64,000 nucleotides of DNA, from the NCBI GenBank assembly GCA_014529385.2, contig CM043968.1, positions 11,243,148 through 11,307,147 of the forward strand. Reading direction: 5' to 3'. This document shows, piece after piece, positions 34,591-47,896 of the stretch. Made by a program: the position numbers and the translations under genes. Source of the DNA: Adiantum capillus-veneris (lineage: Eukaryota; Streptophyta; Polypodiopsida; Polypodiales; Pteridaceae). Position 1 is the first letter of the stretch. Each line of letters starts with the position of its first letter. The notes beneath the pieces are model-generated. The model ran no database searches, was not told the DNA's origin, and saw only the letters and a list, made by a program, of their open reading frames with translations.

Positions 34591-35436
34591 CGACCCCTCC
34601 TCCCAATTACTCTTACTCGCTTCCCATTGGCTCCTGCAAAGCTTAGCAATAACAATTAAGAAGCATAATTGATAGCCTTGTGACATGTGTCCCCCTTTTC
34701 CCTTTTGTGAGAGCTTTAGGTAATTAAAATAATTTATTTAAACTCTCATTGGACCTTTTAGTCTTCTGGCCAATAGGAACCAAGCAAACCATTGGGCTGC
34801 TCGATGCTCATTGGACCCCTTGGTAGATTGTCCAATAGTCTTCTAGGGAGCTTAATTTCTATTGGTTCTTTTATCAAGCATTTTTGAATTGATTAGACTA
34901 TTTTTACTCTAGCCTAATTCTCATTGGTCCACCTCTATGGCCATCCAATAGGATTTGAGGGGAGATTGGGGGCAACTGGGCTAGGAGCCTGCCATGTGTC
35001 CATTCCCTTTGTGTAAAGGGGGAGCTTGGGAGTGTGTGTGTGTGTGTGTGTGTGTGTGTTTCTCTCTCTTCCCCTACCATTAGGGCTCGCCCCCCTCCTT
35101 CCTAGGGGTGTGAGAAGTCTTTTTAGTCTTCCCATAACCATCCAATTTTCCCCACTTTTGGCCATTGGACAATTGAAGTAAATTTTGGGAACTTTAGCCT
35201 ATGGAAGTTTTAATGGAGCTGAACCTTAGGTCTTTTAAACTCCATTGATGCACATTGATCTTTTGTAGGCTGTCCCCCTTTGGATCCCTATTTTCCCTCC
35301 TTTGGATCCTTGTTGAGGCCGGTCTAGCAGCCTTACCAATATTCTAGCTTTTACTCCCCTGGTACCTCCCCATATTAAATGATCAGTTTAACATGAGAAA
35401 ATCATTTGGGAGAATTAGATATTAGTTTTTATGACA
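33865..35436 (-). repeat. Solo LTR of B type with perfect target duplication
   Basis: 1572 bp, TGTAACATTTAATGC...TTTTATGACA. It is flanked by TGGAT on both sides (33860-33864 and 35437-35441) and has no internal region. It carries a (CT)n run at about 34550-34586 and (GT)n at about 35032-35058. Removing it restores a continuous unique sequence. Confidence 0.92.
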
Positions 35437-35535
35437 TGGATTGTCAATGTCTAGGGATATTGTCATCCTAAAATATTGGGGAAACATCCTCATGTGAAAA
35501 TTCTAATCAAATACATTTGATTATTTGGTTTGAAG

Positions 35536-36659
35536 TGTCATTAAATCTAATATCTAACCAACCCAAATGACTTTCTCATATTAAACTGATCATTTTATGT
35601 GGGAGAATAAACGGGAACAAGGGTTAAGATATAGACATGTGCTTATAGATCTATCTCAACACGGGGCCAATGGTAAAGGGGCCCAAATGAGAGATGGTCT
35701 ATCAAAGAGCAAGGCTAACCAATGTAGCATAAGACCTTAGGGTTAGCTTCATTGAAGACCTCCAATTATTAGTGTAAAATTCCTTTGACCTTAGGTAGCT
35801 AGGGCTAAGCTTGAGGTGGGAACTTGGCCCAAGCTTAAGGTGCTTGAGGTGCTTGTCGTGCTTGATGACTAAAGTGCTTGAGGGGTCCAATGAGCTTCAA
35901 GCAGCATGAGCTACAAGGGAGGGTCGACCAAGGAAGCTAGGGGCTTGCTTAGGGGGTATACTCTCCCACACAGACACACACTCTCATTGAGTGAAGTGCA
36001 AAGTGCAAGAGCTCCCTCTCCTTCTCCAAGCAAGTAGAGAGGTTGAGAGCCTACACCAACACTCTTGGCTATGGAGTGCAAATCCAACCAAGAGCCATGC
36101 TTCAATGCTTAAGCTTGCCATCGTCTCCATCTTCATTACTATGCTATTATGTATGTTAGCAAGAAGAGTGATGATAAGTGAGGAACTAATTCTTTCTCCT
36201 ATGAAATGTTTCTTCTTCCTCTTCCCTACCCTCATTCCCTACTAGCTCTCTCCACCTTCGAAGATGTTTGAGGTCTTGGGACTAAGGCTTGGGATAGTTA
36301 ATGCTTTCTTCAAAGTTTATGTTATGCTCGTGATGCATGAAGCTTTCCATATTCATTGCATCACCTAGATCACAAGGAACACAAAAATTGTATTGTAACA
36401 AGTCTCTCTTGATGGGAGAAATCATAATACAAATGCCTATTGGAGGGGGGACCGGCTCCACATAAATTCGGTCCTCAATTATTGTCATGTTCTCTAAATT
36501 CCCTCTCTTGCAAAAGTATTGTTCATGCCAAGTTAACTAAATGCTATATTTATGTTGCTACCATCAATTATGTTCACCCTCTATGCTCACAAAGTAATTT
36601 CACAAAAGTACTCTCTCTAATTTCGGCTACTCTCAAGTTAATAGGCCAATTCCATTACA
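35536..36659 (+). repeat. Element C 5' LTR
   Basis: 1124 bp, TGTCATTAAATC...CCATTACA, plus-strand orientation. It is followed one base later by a perfect primer binding site. Its ends resemble the A and B LTRs but the body differs, so it is a distinct subfamily. Confidence 0.85.
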
Positions 36660-36660
36660 T

Positions 36661-36672
36661 TGGTATCAGAGC
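36661..36672 (+). promoter_or_regulatory. Primer binding site of element C
   Basis: TGGTATCAGAGC, the canonical plant site complementary to the 3' end of initiator tRNA-Met, one base after the LTR. It fixes the orientation and the LTR boundary. Confidence 0.92.
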
Positions 36673-37061
36673 ATTTGGTTTCTCTTTTCTTGCTTCAAAA
36701 GAGAGGTCCTTAAGTAGCCTATAAATGGTTGGTGTTGTTAATTATATTAGGGTAAGTGGAATAGGATCTATTATCGGTTTTTTTGAGCCCACTATGTGGG
36801 ATATGGTGCACACCTCGGGAGCTTTGGACTTAATAATGGAGTCTTTTTAGACTTGCCCATTATTGAGCCATAAGAAGTCCGAAAGGAGCTAGCTTTCGGC
36901 AACTCTGCTATGTTAGACCTACTCCACTACTCTCTATAATTAACCACTTCGAGCCGTGGGTGTAGATACTTAAGAGCCAATTTTCAAAGGCTAAGAGGAG
37001 TGGCAGCTAAGGTTTTGAATTGCCAAAGCATACACTAAGTACGTACACAAATTTTGTTAAC

Positions 37062-38403
37062 ATGACTGACAATAACCAAGAGAGTAGGACGAACATTGGT
37101 AGCTTTGATTTTGCACATGAAGGTGCTAATGATGATGCCCCCATGTTTGTGAATTATCTCGTAGCTAGGTTGCAGCAAGCTGTGGGCAACCTTGCTTTGC
37201 AAGCCGAAGTTACTCAACAACTTCGCGCTTATGGAATTTCCCTTCCTCTCCAAGATGAGAGAGAGAGCTTAGGAGGCCTCTTGAAGAGACCCCCAAAAGA
37301 AGACTCTCTCCCATACGAGAGGAGGAATCAAAAGAGCAAGAAAGCAATGAAACTTTAAGTTCCTCTGAAGATGTGGCTCCACAAAGACGGCGGTCTAGAC
37401 GATCGTCCACTCCTCCCAAGACGAAAAGATCAACATTCTCCTCGTCACTTCGAAAGGGAAGAGAGGAAACAAAGGAAGAAAAGGGCAAGAAAGAGGTCAC
37501 CCTCTTCTCCTTCTTCTTCACCTTCCTCCTCTTCCGATGAAAGTTATGGCTATTCTCCTAGAGAATATAGGAGGAGAGGACATCACAAATCATACCCTGC
37601 ATCGCGAAGGTCACAAAAGCTAAAGAAGTTCGAGGGAGAAAAGAGTATCTCTTCTCACCTATGATGGCACCTTTGGTGCTACCGACAAAGTGTTGGCCTT
37701 CATCCAACAATTTGATGTGGCCTTTGGAGATGAGGGCTTCAGAGAGTCCTCCAAGCTACACCATGTAGCTATGCACTTCCAAAAATCAGCTCGACAATGG
37801 TGGCCTAGCCTTCGTCGCAACGGCGAAGCCCCAAAGACATGGAAAACTCTACGAGTTTCCATCATGAAACTATTCCTTGCAAGCGATGCAAAGGACAAAG
37901 TGCTTACCGAATGGCGCAGCTTGAAGCTTCTCTCTCATGAGTCTATCCACAAGTATGTAGACCAGTTTTGGGATTTACATCTCAAGGCTACTGTCTTTCA
38001 AAAGATGGACTTTGCCGAGCAAAAGCAGTAATTCTGTGCGGGATTACCCGAAGAGATGGCCAAATACATCAACTCTCAACAGCCTGGTTCTATCATCGAA
38101 GTAATCCATCACACCATGGTTGCTTCATGCACCAATTTCCATCAAGGGGCTAGACGGAATGTCAAGCCCGTGGAAAACAAAGACAAAAATGATGCAAAGG
38201 GGAAAGCCAATGCTCAAATTCTTCCCAAGGCAATTCCAACAACAACAACAACAATAACAATCAATCCAAGGAGAAGGGAGTTTAGAAAGGCAAAAACAAA
38301 CTCTCTCCTAAAGAGCTTGAAGCTTTTCGCAAGGACCATAAGTGTTCCAAGTGTGGGGAGCAAGGACATGGCTATCGTTCTTGCCCCAAGAAGAATGCTC
38401 GCA
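37062..38403 (+). pseudogene. Element C gag, truncated and frameshifted
   Basis: Starts MTDNNQESRTN at 37062. It contains a Gag N-terminus like that of A and B1 (APMFVNYLVARLQQAVGN), an arginine/serine-rich segment in a shifted frame (about 37370-37640), the core KSARQWWPSLRRNGEAPK, YVDQFWDLHLKATVF and, in yet another frame, the zinc knuckle CSKCGEQGHGYRSC (about 38345-38386). A stop lies at 38028-38030, and there are at least three frameshifts. The element ends abruptly after the knuckle in a CT-rich tract that leads into the C30 run; protease, RT and integrase are missing. Confidence 0.88.
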
Positions 38404-38426
38404 CTCTCTTTCTCTCTCTGTCCCCC

Positions 38427-38427
<1 letters not shown>

Positions 38428-38471
<44 letters not shown>

Positions 38472-38474
38472 ACA
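38428..38474. repeat. (C)30 followed by (AC)n
   Basis: A homopolymer of 30 C (38428-38457), then an AC run of about 17 nt. It marks the truncation point of element C. Its length should be checked, since such runs are error-prone in sequencing. Confidence 0.85.
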
Positions 38475-39017
38475 ACACTAATGGAAGATCGATTTTGCTA
38501 AAAAAGTACACTTTTGTCCACAAACCACCACTGAGGGTGGCAGTGAGGGAACTCCCAACCGGTGTGGTGCTTTTAGTAAGATAGACGTATTGCACGCTTG
38601 GTCAAAAAGGGGTTGCCACATCAGTCAAAGGCCCACCAACATGTGTCTCAAAGAAATGGTTCCTCCACCAATCGCACTGCAATGAACAACCCCCCACCAC
38701 GTTCACGTGAACATTGGAACGTTCAGAAGGCGGGAAGAACACTCGATGCACAAGGCGCGCAAAAGCTGCAACAGACTGAGGTGGCGCTCATTGCATAGCT
38801 TTCTAACCTACACACAATTTGTCATTACTGCAGCGTTTATGTGCACAAACATGTGATCGATGACGTGTGTTCCTAGAGAACTGAGATTATTTTCTCCAAA
38901 AAGAAAAAGAAAATCTTTGGCCAGAGTTCGACCGCTGCGGACGCCCGATCTGAACGCGGCCTAATCCTTAGCTGTTTATCGGGGTGTGGGCGTCATACCT
39001 TCGCCAAGCGAGAAGCT
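38475..39017 (+). promoter_or_regulatory. Upstream region of the chloroplast RNP gene, with a G-box palindrome
   Basis: Richer in GC than the retrotransposon DNA. It holds the 12-bp palindrome gttcacgtgaac (38701-38712) with a central CACGTG G-box, and a TGACGTG core near 38861; both are known bZIP/bHLH-type sites in plant promoters and are often light-responsive. The gene's ATG is at 39018. No secure TATA box was found. Regulation by these sites is inference. Confidence 0.45.
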
Positions 39018-40136
39018 ATGGCGTCTGCGTGCTTTTCGTCCACGACGGCCTCGCTGACTACCACTCGCTCCTCGCGCGGTCCGGCACTCTTAGTGGCTTC
39101 CTGTAAGACCCGCAAGTTTTTTTCCTTCTCCGACTCTACTCTACTTTTCTGTCGACTGCCTCGTTTCGCCTCCACTTCTTCTTCCTACCCTTCCTCTCCC
39201 TGCTGGGTGCTTCCTCGTGCGGAATACGAGATTGATTCTTTGGAAGCAACTAACACTACCTTGGGCAGCCTGTCCGCTGACACTGATGACGAGTCACCGC
39301 CCCCTCCTCCTGAGGGCCCCAAGCTTTACGTTGGAAACCTTTCATTCAACTGCACCAGCCAAGACTTGGCTGAACACTTCCAGAACGCTGGGACGGTCGA
39401 AATGGTTGAGGTAAGGTTTAGTTAATCTTTGTTGGACTCTTTGCATAGTAGATCGGGTATTGATCATTTCACACATGGGTCGGCTTAGGTCATCCTCGAT
39501 CGAGAAACTCAGAGAAGCCGTGGCTTTGCGTTTGTTACAATGCGCACATTGGAGGAAGCCAATGAAGCTGTTTCACGTTTCAATGGTGGGGTAGGTACTT
39601 TGTAATGGCTATATAGGTAGATCCTTTCTGGTGGAAGTGTAAGATCATATCCTCTTACTTGCTGCAGGAGTTCATGGGGCGAAGATTGAGGGTAAGCTTT
39701 CCTGATAGGTCTCGGAATGAAGGTCCTCGCCCCCCTGTGTCCAGTGTCAATAAGTTGTTTGTTGGGAATTTGCCATGGGGAATGGATGATATTACACTTG
39801 AAAGTCTTTTTACGGAGCATGGGAAGGTTTTGGAGGCCAGAGTTGTGTACGACAGGGATTCTGGGCGGTCACGTGGTTTTGGGTTTGTAACACTCTCTTC
39901 TGCAGAGGAGGTCAGTGAGGCCATTAGCAAAATGGATGGAGCTGTAAGTGAGCCTCAAACTTTATTTTCGTTGTTTCCATGTTTGAGTTACAGGCTAGCT
40001 CAGAAAAGAAGGATTAACTACTACAGGAAGTTTGATTGGTGGCTTTTGTTGTGATGGTTTGCAGCAAGTTGAAGGAAGACCTATTCGGGTCAATCTGGCT
40101 TCTGACAGGCCACCTCCCAGACCGAGCTTCTTGTAG
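39018..40136 (+). CDS. Chloroplast ribonucleoprotein with two RRMs (CP28/CP31 type), four exons
   Basis: Nuclear gene for an RNA-binding protein of the chloroplast RNP family, which binds, stabilises and helps process plastid transcripts. Exons: 39018-39410, 39489-39590, 39668-39943, 40065-40136. All introns are GT-AG and phase 0, giving 280 aa. Residues 1 to about 67 are rich in S, T, R and F and look like a plastid transit peptide. Residues 88-99 are a short acidic and proline-rich linker. RRM1 is about 102-177 (RNP2 LYVGNL 103-108, RNP1 RGFAFVTM 142-149). RRM2 is about 194-272 (RNP2 LFVGNL 195-200, RNP1 RGFGFVTL 234-241). It ends [10 protein letters not shown]. The short acidic region is closer to CP28/29 than CP31. 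All frames join without stops, so it appears functional. Confidence 0.93.
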
Positions 40137-43100
40137 CTTTGGTAAATTATATTTTTAATGGAAGGTTGATGTGGTAGCACTACGACTGTGTTGTTATTTG
40201 TAAACCAGCATGGCAAGTGCTGTCTTATTGCCCCATTCCCATTGAAACGGTGTATACACATGAGCTATTCTGTAAGATTTATCAGGGGGTGATTATAGTG
40301 TGTTCTGTTTCATAATCTGGACATCTTGAGAATCTGTCCACTAGAAAGAACACATATGATGTTACGGAATTGTGCCAGGACTCACGTAAGTCTCGCTATG
40401 GCCTCAGATGTTTTTGACGAATTCACTCAAGCTTCCTCTGAGCTGTTTGACATCTGTGTAGGGAGTGGACTGAGTTCTTTACCAAGTTTTCCTGATTGAC
40501 CTCAGTTTGTGTACTTATTTTCAGAGTTACATTGCCAATTGCCTCCTATAACTGTGGATTAAATGCATGCTTAATGTAGCTCCTGATGTGGTTTGTATTT
40601 ACCATCTTGTGATGTGTTTGCAAAGAACCAGACCATTCCCAGATCATGGTGTAGCAAAAGATTATTTGTAGCAGAGTCAGTCTTTGTGGAGTTCCATTAT
40701 ATTGGTGGTCTTCAGAGGATAGAGAAGTCCTATGCAGTTGAAAAGTATTTCACAGGAATGTAATGTGTTACTGCTTGCGTGCCATGACCACTTTGCTGTG
40801 GGTTTATGATTGTACTAATGGTTTTCTGAGGATGCTCAGTCGTCACCTGCAAGGATATGCCTATTCTGCGGCAATCAATTTCGGACACGATCGTTGTCCT
40901 ACATTCTCTTGCAGTTATGCCACACTTTTGAATTTGTGCTGGCTGGTAAGGTCTAAGTCCTGTTTTTTTTGGCTTCGTGGTTCTCTGATACTATTCCTTG
41001 GAGGTACGAGCATTCCAAAGAGGTACTTGGTCTTGTCACTAGAACAGAGATTCCATGTTCCGACTATTGTCCCTTTCTAATCATGCTGCCTAATTTCAGT
41101 CTCTATGACCAAGAGTTGCATTCTTGAGTCTGAAACTTGACCTTGTACAAAGCGTTGACTTTAATTGGTGCTGCCACTTCAGACAAAATTGGTGCATTGA
41201 AGTACTTAAGAAGTACATTAGTCTTGTTACTACCAGAAGGAAGATCTACAGGAGGGACGAAGTTATCGACCACATTAATCTTTCGGCTACTCTCATGTTT
41301 AATGTATCTTTCTAGGACTTTTGCCCCAATGGAAAACTTGGGGATTCAAACGTGAGCTATAAATTTATTCCTGGCGTTGAAGGTTGTTAACAAAGGTCAT
41401 CCGCAGAGTCATTTTTCTCAGCTCCTTTTTGTGTGTGAGGTGTTGGCTTCTCTTTTGGAAGTCGAATGCTTTTCCTTGGCTCTTAACTTTGTTTTCATTG
41501 TGCCTCTTTGAATGCTGTTGGTGAATTATGCAGCAGCCATGCTTATTTAAAAAACTTTACTGAAGAACTTTATGTGGAAGCTTGTGTAGGTGTGTCTACA
41601 TCAAATTTAAGGGATTTTCTTTATTTTTCCTCAGCTAATCTTCTCATCTTACCAAATTAAAATTCAGAATATTGGTTAGTGAGGTTACACTATGCTAGAT
41701 TTATGTACAGATTGAATCGTGTAGTATTTTGCCTTGTCTAAATTGTTGTTTAGTTGGTGAAGTGGAATTATCGCGATCATGGCCCATACTCAGCATTTGT
41801 GAGTATTGTTATGTAAAGCATTTACTTTCTTGCTTGATGTGCAGTCGCAGATTTGCTCATTCCAAACTTGAGTCAAGTAAAAATTAGGGTGGAAGGTTTA
41901 AAACCGACATGAAAACTGCTCAATGGGGGTTATCTTCTACTCTAGACCTATCAAGTCTCAGTCATTGTCGCGAATAAGCTATGTTACCCTGGTCGAGGCT
42001 TCACACATTTTCCTGAATGCTTTTGCAGAATCTAAACGTTTCTAGATTGATCACCTCTTCTTACCTAGTATTAAAGTGTTCTAACTGTATTATAGCAATA
42101 ATGTACTAAGATTAAAGATTTTGCAAAGATTATCTACTCTGTCTCTTGCATTTGGTTGGTGTGTGCTTGTAACTGTTTACTATTGAGGTTTCACTTGGGT
42201 TGGTATGTGCTTATGATTTGTAGACTATGAGGTTCGAGTCCAGAAAGATGGGAATCTTCAGTTGGCTATATTAGAGAGGAACCTCACTTTTTTACTCTCT
42301 TGTTAGCTTGTGTTGCCTCCGTGAGAGTGCCATTTACTTTTTGTTTCATTTAATCAATTGTAGTCGCAACCAACGTTGGGAGTGCTGATACAATGCCTAG
42401 GATAACTGGTGGTATGCAATGTTTAGAACTTCGATATGGTTTGTAATCTATAGCATGTACTTGTGCCACATGAGTTTTAAGTGGCTTGCATGGACTTGAG
42501 GAAAATTAAAGTGAATTTCCTTGTAAGAAAACACTTCTTCGATTATCCACTCCATGCCCTCAAGCAAGAAGGGTGTGGCAACCAAGCCTTCTCATCTCTA
42601 ACTCTTTCACACTCCAATGTCACGTGTGTATGTCGTTTGATTTTAGGGTTGCTAAACATCAAGTTCAGGGTTGAGCTGTGGTGGACGTTTGGATTATACT
42701 TCTAACACCCTTTAAATGATGGTTCTATTGATGGTCACTACTACAAGGAATACATCAATACAAAATACCCAAATGAAAAGAGGTGAACGAACCTATATTT
42801 TTAAAGCTTATTTAGGGTAAGCCTTATCACTCCAAGGGCATTGTCTAAACCCTTGATGAATATGCATACAAAACAAATGAGATGAAAATGCCTGAATTTG
42901 TCATACCTTTTTTATTATAGGTGTAGGACATGGAAGCACATGTAAGATGCACCTCTGCATATGGCCTTGATTAGAGAAAAACATTGCACAACCTGCCCAC
43001 AACATAATTTGATGATCTCTCGTCCCTTAGTCATTAGAGTACTACATGATTTCCTTGTACGCTCCATGCTTGAAAGTATTGACGTACTAATGTCGAATGT

Positions 43101-46100
43101 ACTATCAAGTTGTTGTCAAACTTGGGGAAATATGTGTTAGCGAGAGTAAGCCTTCGATCTCTACTAAAGTAAGCTTCCCCTTGGCAAGTGAAACAAGAAA
43201 AAGCTCTAATGCTTCATAATTGCTATCATTGAGAACAAGGGCAAAGTTGTATGTACTTTTTCATAGTTACGTTTTATATGTTGCAATTATTTTAAAATAA
43301 GGTTCTCGAGGGTATTGATAGAGACTATTGCTGTAAGTTTGCCCTTTTAAAAAATACAAAGAATTCCATTACTTGTGAATTAATGGCCATCCTCAAAAGA
43401 TTAATGAATGTGAGGCTCAAATTCAAAACTCTTGAACATCGTGTTTACCACACACAACCAAAGGCAACTAAGACATCACCAATTATTGTTGCAAATGCAA
43501 GCAAAATTGAATAAAGTAAGCTCTAATTAAATTATTAAGTAAGTGCAATCAGCTACGCACATACACTCCATCCTATGCCAATCAATCAAAAAGGGTAGTG
43601 GCTGAAGAATATGCCCAATGCTTGGGTAACTAGCAAGGATAAGAGTGCTAGGTAATTATGAAAGATTATTAAGAGTGAGGTTATATAGTCCTAATAGCTA
43701 GGGTCAACATGGTCAAGAGATCTTCTCTCTCTAAGGCTTTGATGCCATGTGGGAAGTTTAGGGTTAGTAGACACCTAGATTAGGGTTAAGCTATGGTGGA
43801 TGCACCCAGCTACCATTCATGATGAGAATAATTAAGCATGGGGATTAAGGGGGAGGGAGAGAGAGCAATAGAGTTGAAGCAAAAGAGAACAAATTAGATT
43901 ACTAGGATGATAGAAAGTATAAAGGGTGATTATAAAGGCATGAGAAATCCTTGAGGTGGACTATGAGCGGTATATAAGAGTCCACGTGTCTAGATACACC
44001 TCCTCACTTTTGTTCCACATACTTTTGGACCATGTAGAACTTTCCAAACACGAGTTTAACCTCATAGATTTGGCCTAGGGTTCATATACTATGACCTTAC
44101 ACAGTGATTTGGGATAACCTTTTGACAAATTTAAATTATATTTATATTAGTATTTTGCATGCAAGTGTTTGAGCATATGCTAGTTTATTTGCTAAGCCAC
44201 TATATTTTCCAAGCATGTATCTGCATGTGCAATAAACTAATTGTGTGTATCCAAGGTCTAGTGAAAGCTACACTATTTTATTCCATCTTTATGTGTGGTT
44301 TGTTGAAGAGGAGTTGTGGTTGGTACACTTTAAAACACACAATGCTATGGGTGTGTGGTGAGGGTGTTGTGTTGAGGAGAGGCACGAGTTCATGATTTAT
44401 GGTCTCACTTCTCTATATCTCTATTAATTCATAAATTCCTATTTAATCTCTCACATCATGTGGGATGCATGCAAACACACGAATCAAAATGGGCATTGGA
44501 TCGGCAATTTAGATGTGTACATGTCAATCGTGGCATACAATCATTATGATACTTACCATTCCGTGTTGCGAATGTCAATAATCATTTAGAACTAAGCTAA
44601 TGAAGTTAAATAGAATAGGTGAGGGAGTCTACTTAATTTTTATGTCTTCTCTTAGGATCACATGAAGCTTGTAGAACCCATTCTCACATTGTGTAGAATT
44701 ATTACTATATGGAAGTACTAATTTTTTGAGATTGGTCCATTTTAGCCTCCTCATTTGCTGTAGCCACCAATATGGCCATTGCAACTGGTGGGGGTGGATC
44801 TACAACAATCGGGGCCTTTCTTTTCTCATAAACTTGTAGTGAATTTTACAAGCCACCATCCTTTTTAGTTTCTTGAAATCCTAATGTTTTGGCTGCATAA
44901 ATGGAGTGCTAGCCAACAATGATCCAAAGGTAGTACTAAAAAAACGTGCTCACACCTTTCTAAAGTGACGAGATTTTTATTAGACAACACCCTCACATGA
45001 AAATTCCTTAGTTTCCCATTACCTATGGCTTTTGAAAGCTCTTAGCTAGGAGCCCTAATACCCAAGGAACACATGTCTGGATGCATACTTGGGTTATTGT
45101 CTACACATATGGGTGACATAGACATAGATGACAACTACTATGCTTGTTGATGCTTGTAATACGCATATTACTTTGATTTATTGATCTTGTGATTAGTACG
45201 GAGGTGGGTATAGAGACTATAACTTCCTATAGTTGCAGCTCTACATTGTTAGATAAATTATTCTTGATTTATAATGGATTGAAGAGTTTGAATGAATTTG
45301 TTATGTCTTGATAATTAATTATACATAGAATATAAATAAATAAATTCATTGATTTATTTATATCCTTTGTGGTGTCTCAGGTCTGGTAACAAGGCATAGA
45401 CAAACTAGATTCTATGATGTTGCATTGTGAGGAGGTAGCCACATTTTATTGGTGGTTGAGAGCACAAGATTTGGCCTTAGGAATTTCTTCAACATGTACG
45501 TAAAGTAAGGCATGACAAGGTAGCCTACGTTCTTAAGTGCTTTATTGGCATCAATGACTTGTATGCTCTTTTAGCTTCCTTTTTGGTGCAAGGAGACCTC
45601 TTTGTATAAGTGCATTAAGCGAGTGACTACATTTTAAAGCGAAAAGACGTATTCAAATTGCATTATAGACAATAACAAATAGGAATATTTGACACTCTAC
45701 CTAGCAAGAAGGTTTACAATGTCACCTGGTTTTAATGAAGAAGTGGTTCAATAGAAAGTATATTGGCATCAAGGCCACCATGTAGTCTATGTTGGAGAGC
45801 TATGACTTGGTAGGATGTGAGAAGAGCTCTTTTAAACCATCTTGTAGGAAGCATGCAAATTTATGTCAAGAGGGCCAAGATCAAGAAGGAAATGGCTCAA
45901 AGGGACTTGTTATATCTGTGTATATGCATGTTTGTATGATGGAACCAATGAAAATATTACAAGAAGTATCTCGATAAGAAGTATTTTGATGAATAAGAAG
46001 GCTTTCAAGAATGAGAAAACTTGCACAAATTAGCAAGCCTGGAGACTTTGTGGACAACAAGAATAAGGTCTGTGTACTAAGGTTTCATAGTGCCTAAGGT

Positions 46101-47896
46101 AGCATGTAAAATGGCTTATCAAGAGTGGATTGGTCATGAAAATTTTTCTTGTACCCAGAGCCTTCACAAAGGGTATAGCAAACTTTTCATCAAGACTTTG
46201 CTAAGCCACTTTAATTGCCATCATCTTGACTTTCACTCAAAATAGCAGAACTGCTCAATACCATCACTCTCGTTTCTCAAGAAGAGCTCCTTTTTGGTAG
46301 CACTTTGTACCCAATCACCACCATCAATAATTTTTCATCACCCTAGGCCATAGCACATACCCCTCTCCCCCTTTCATCTTCCCTTACAAGCTCCCATATC
46401 AAGACTTGAGCTACATCAAACCACGTTCTTCAAATGAGTTTTTGGAGGTCCACCCAACCTTTGCGAGGACAACATATTTTCTACATCCTTGATTACATAT
46501 TCAACAAAGTGCTAACTAAAGGTATATTCATAGACCCACAATTCTACAAATGGTTACTTTTTAGTAGCCTTTGGGAAAACTTGATGTCCATGCAAGCTTT
46601 AATCTAATGAGAACACCCTAATAGTACTCCTTACAATAGTATTTGAGTTTTTTATTCACATAGTGTAAAATACAAGGCTCAAAGAAGTACGTAGGGATAG
46701 GCTGTGTTGGAGATGGTGGCAAAGTTATCCCCAAGCATTAGCTAGCCATGTTTTCATGTCATTGACTATGTTATTGAATGCAACCCATGTGCTTTGTTCC
46801 TCCGGCATATGAAATTGGTGTTCTTTGATTAAGCAATAGGCTACGTGTTGTATTGACAAATCTCTTTTTGGTATGGCAAGAAGCAAGGACAAGAATGTTA
46901 TGAGCTTGTTTGTTGGGTGTTAAGAACTGCATTTCCTACTTTTCTTAGGCGCTCAACGCTATTAGCATTGTTATCGACAGCTGAACCATGTGTGTTAAAT
47001 AAAAATGAATGTACATCACACTCCATAGCTCAAAACACAAATTATTAGAGTTATTTTTGGAAATGTCTTACATTTTCCTTTCCATAAAAATAGTTGATAC
47101 ATATATTGTTGACTTAAGGTAAGCAATGCAGGTGTCTTTTATAATGTATGACTTTGCAAGCTATGCTTCAATGCAATGCATAATCTCTAAAGACTTTTCA
47201 ATTTTTCCTACCTCTTGTTGATGGAGGCATAAGGTGTATTTGCTCTCATGGAAATGGCCACAACATTGCAATTGTGTGAACTGGGGGGCCTAGCAAAATC
47301 AAATCTACAAGTTTCACTTGCAAGTTTGGGCAAAACAAAGAGCCTTTTATAGTTCCAAATGTGTACTGATATAAGTGTCAATTAATTCAACAATTGTGTC
47401 ATGTATGAAATTCATTCTCAAGAGAAGGTGCATTACCAATCCAAAGAAAACCATGGTCATGTCCATTGCCTCATTTCATGAATTCCGTGACAAAAAAGAA
47501 GACTTGAAGATGGCCGACAATTGTTGTGTCTACCATCAAGAGTGTTGTCAAAGTACCAAAGCAATGAACATAGTATTGATTGCAAGTTAAGTAGTATTAA
47601 CATCACAAGTGAATTATTTTATTCGTTGACAATTTTCTATCCGCTAGCATTTGCGAGAACTTGATGATGTCTTCCTCCATGGGCAAAACCTCAAATTCCA
47701 TTGTTAGCACCGAGAGGAGGAGCAAAATTTATGGAAAAAAGGGGGAGGTGATGGCACAAAGTAACTGAGGTCTAGTGGGAATGAAGAGGGGAAGATATTG
47801 CAAAGGAAAAGGTAAGGGTGTATAAACTAACATGGGATAGAAAAAACGCTTAATATGTATACTAAGCACTTTGCAAGATGATAAGCGCGTTTTTAT
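40137..47896. other. Long region with no secure gene
   Basis: 40137 to about 40350 is probably 3' UTR of the RNP gene. The rest has only short unmatched frames. Two weak items: an antisense frame without stops at 41108-41340 (about 77 codons, containing VVDNFVPPVDLPSGSN, not recognised), and a possible small LTR at 43748-44102 next to a primer-site-like tggcatcaaagcc on the minus strand (43735-43747). Sequence at 45400-46000 has short frames of gag-like length but no motif I can name. Confidence 0.35.

Noticed and set aside
38056-38481. Frames with polyproline or polyglycine
   Set aside because: Produced by the C30 homopolymer and AC repeat at the end of element C.
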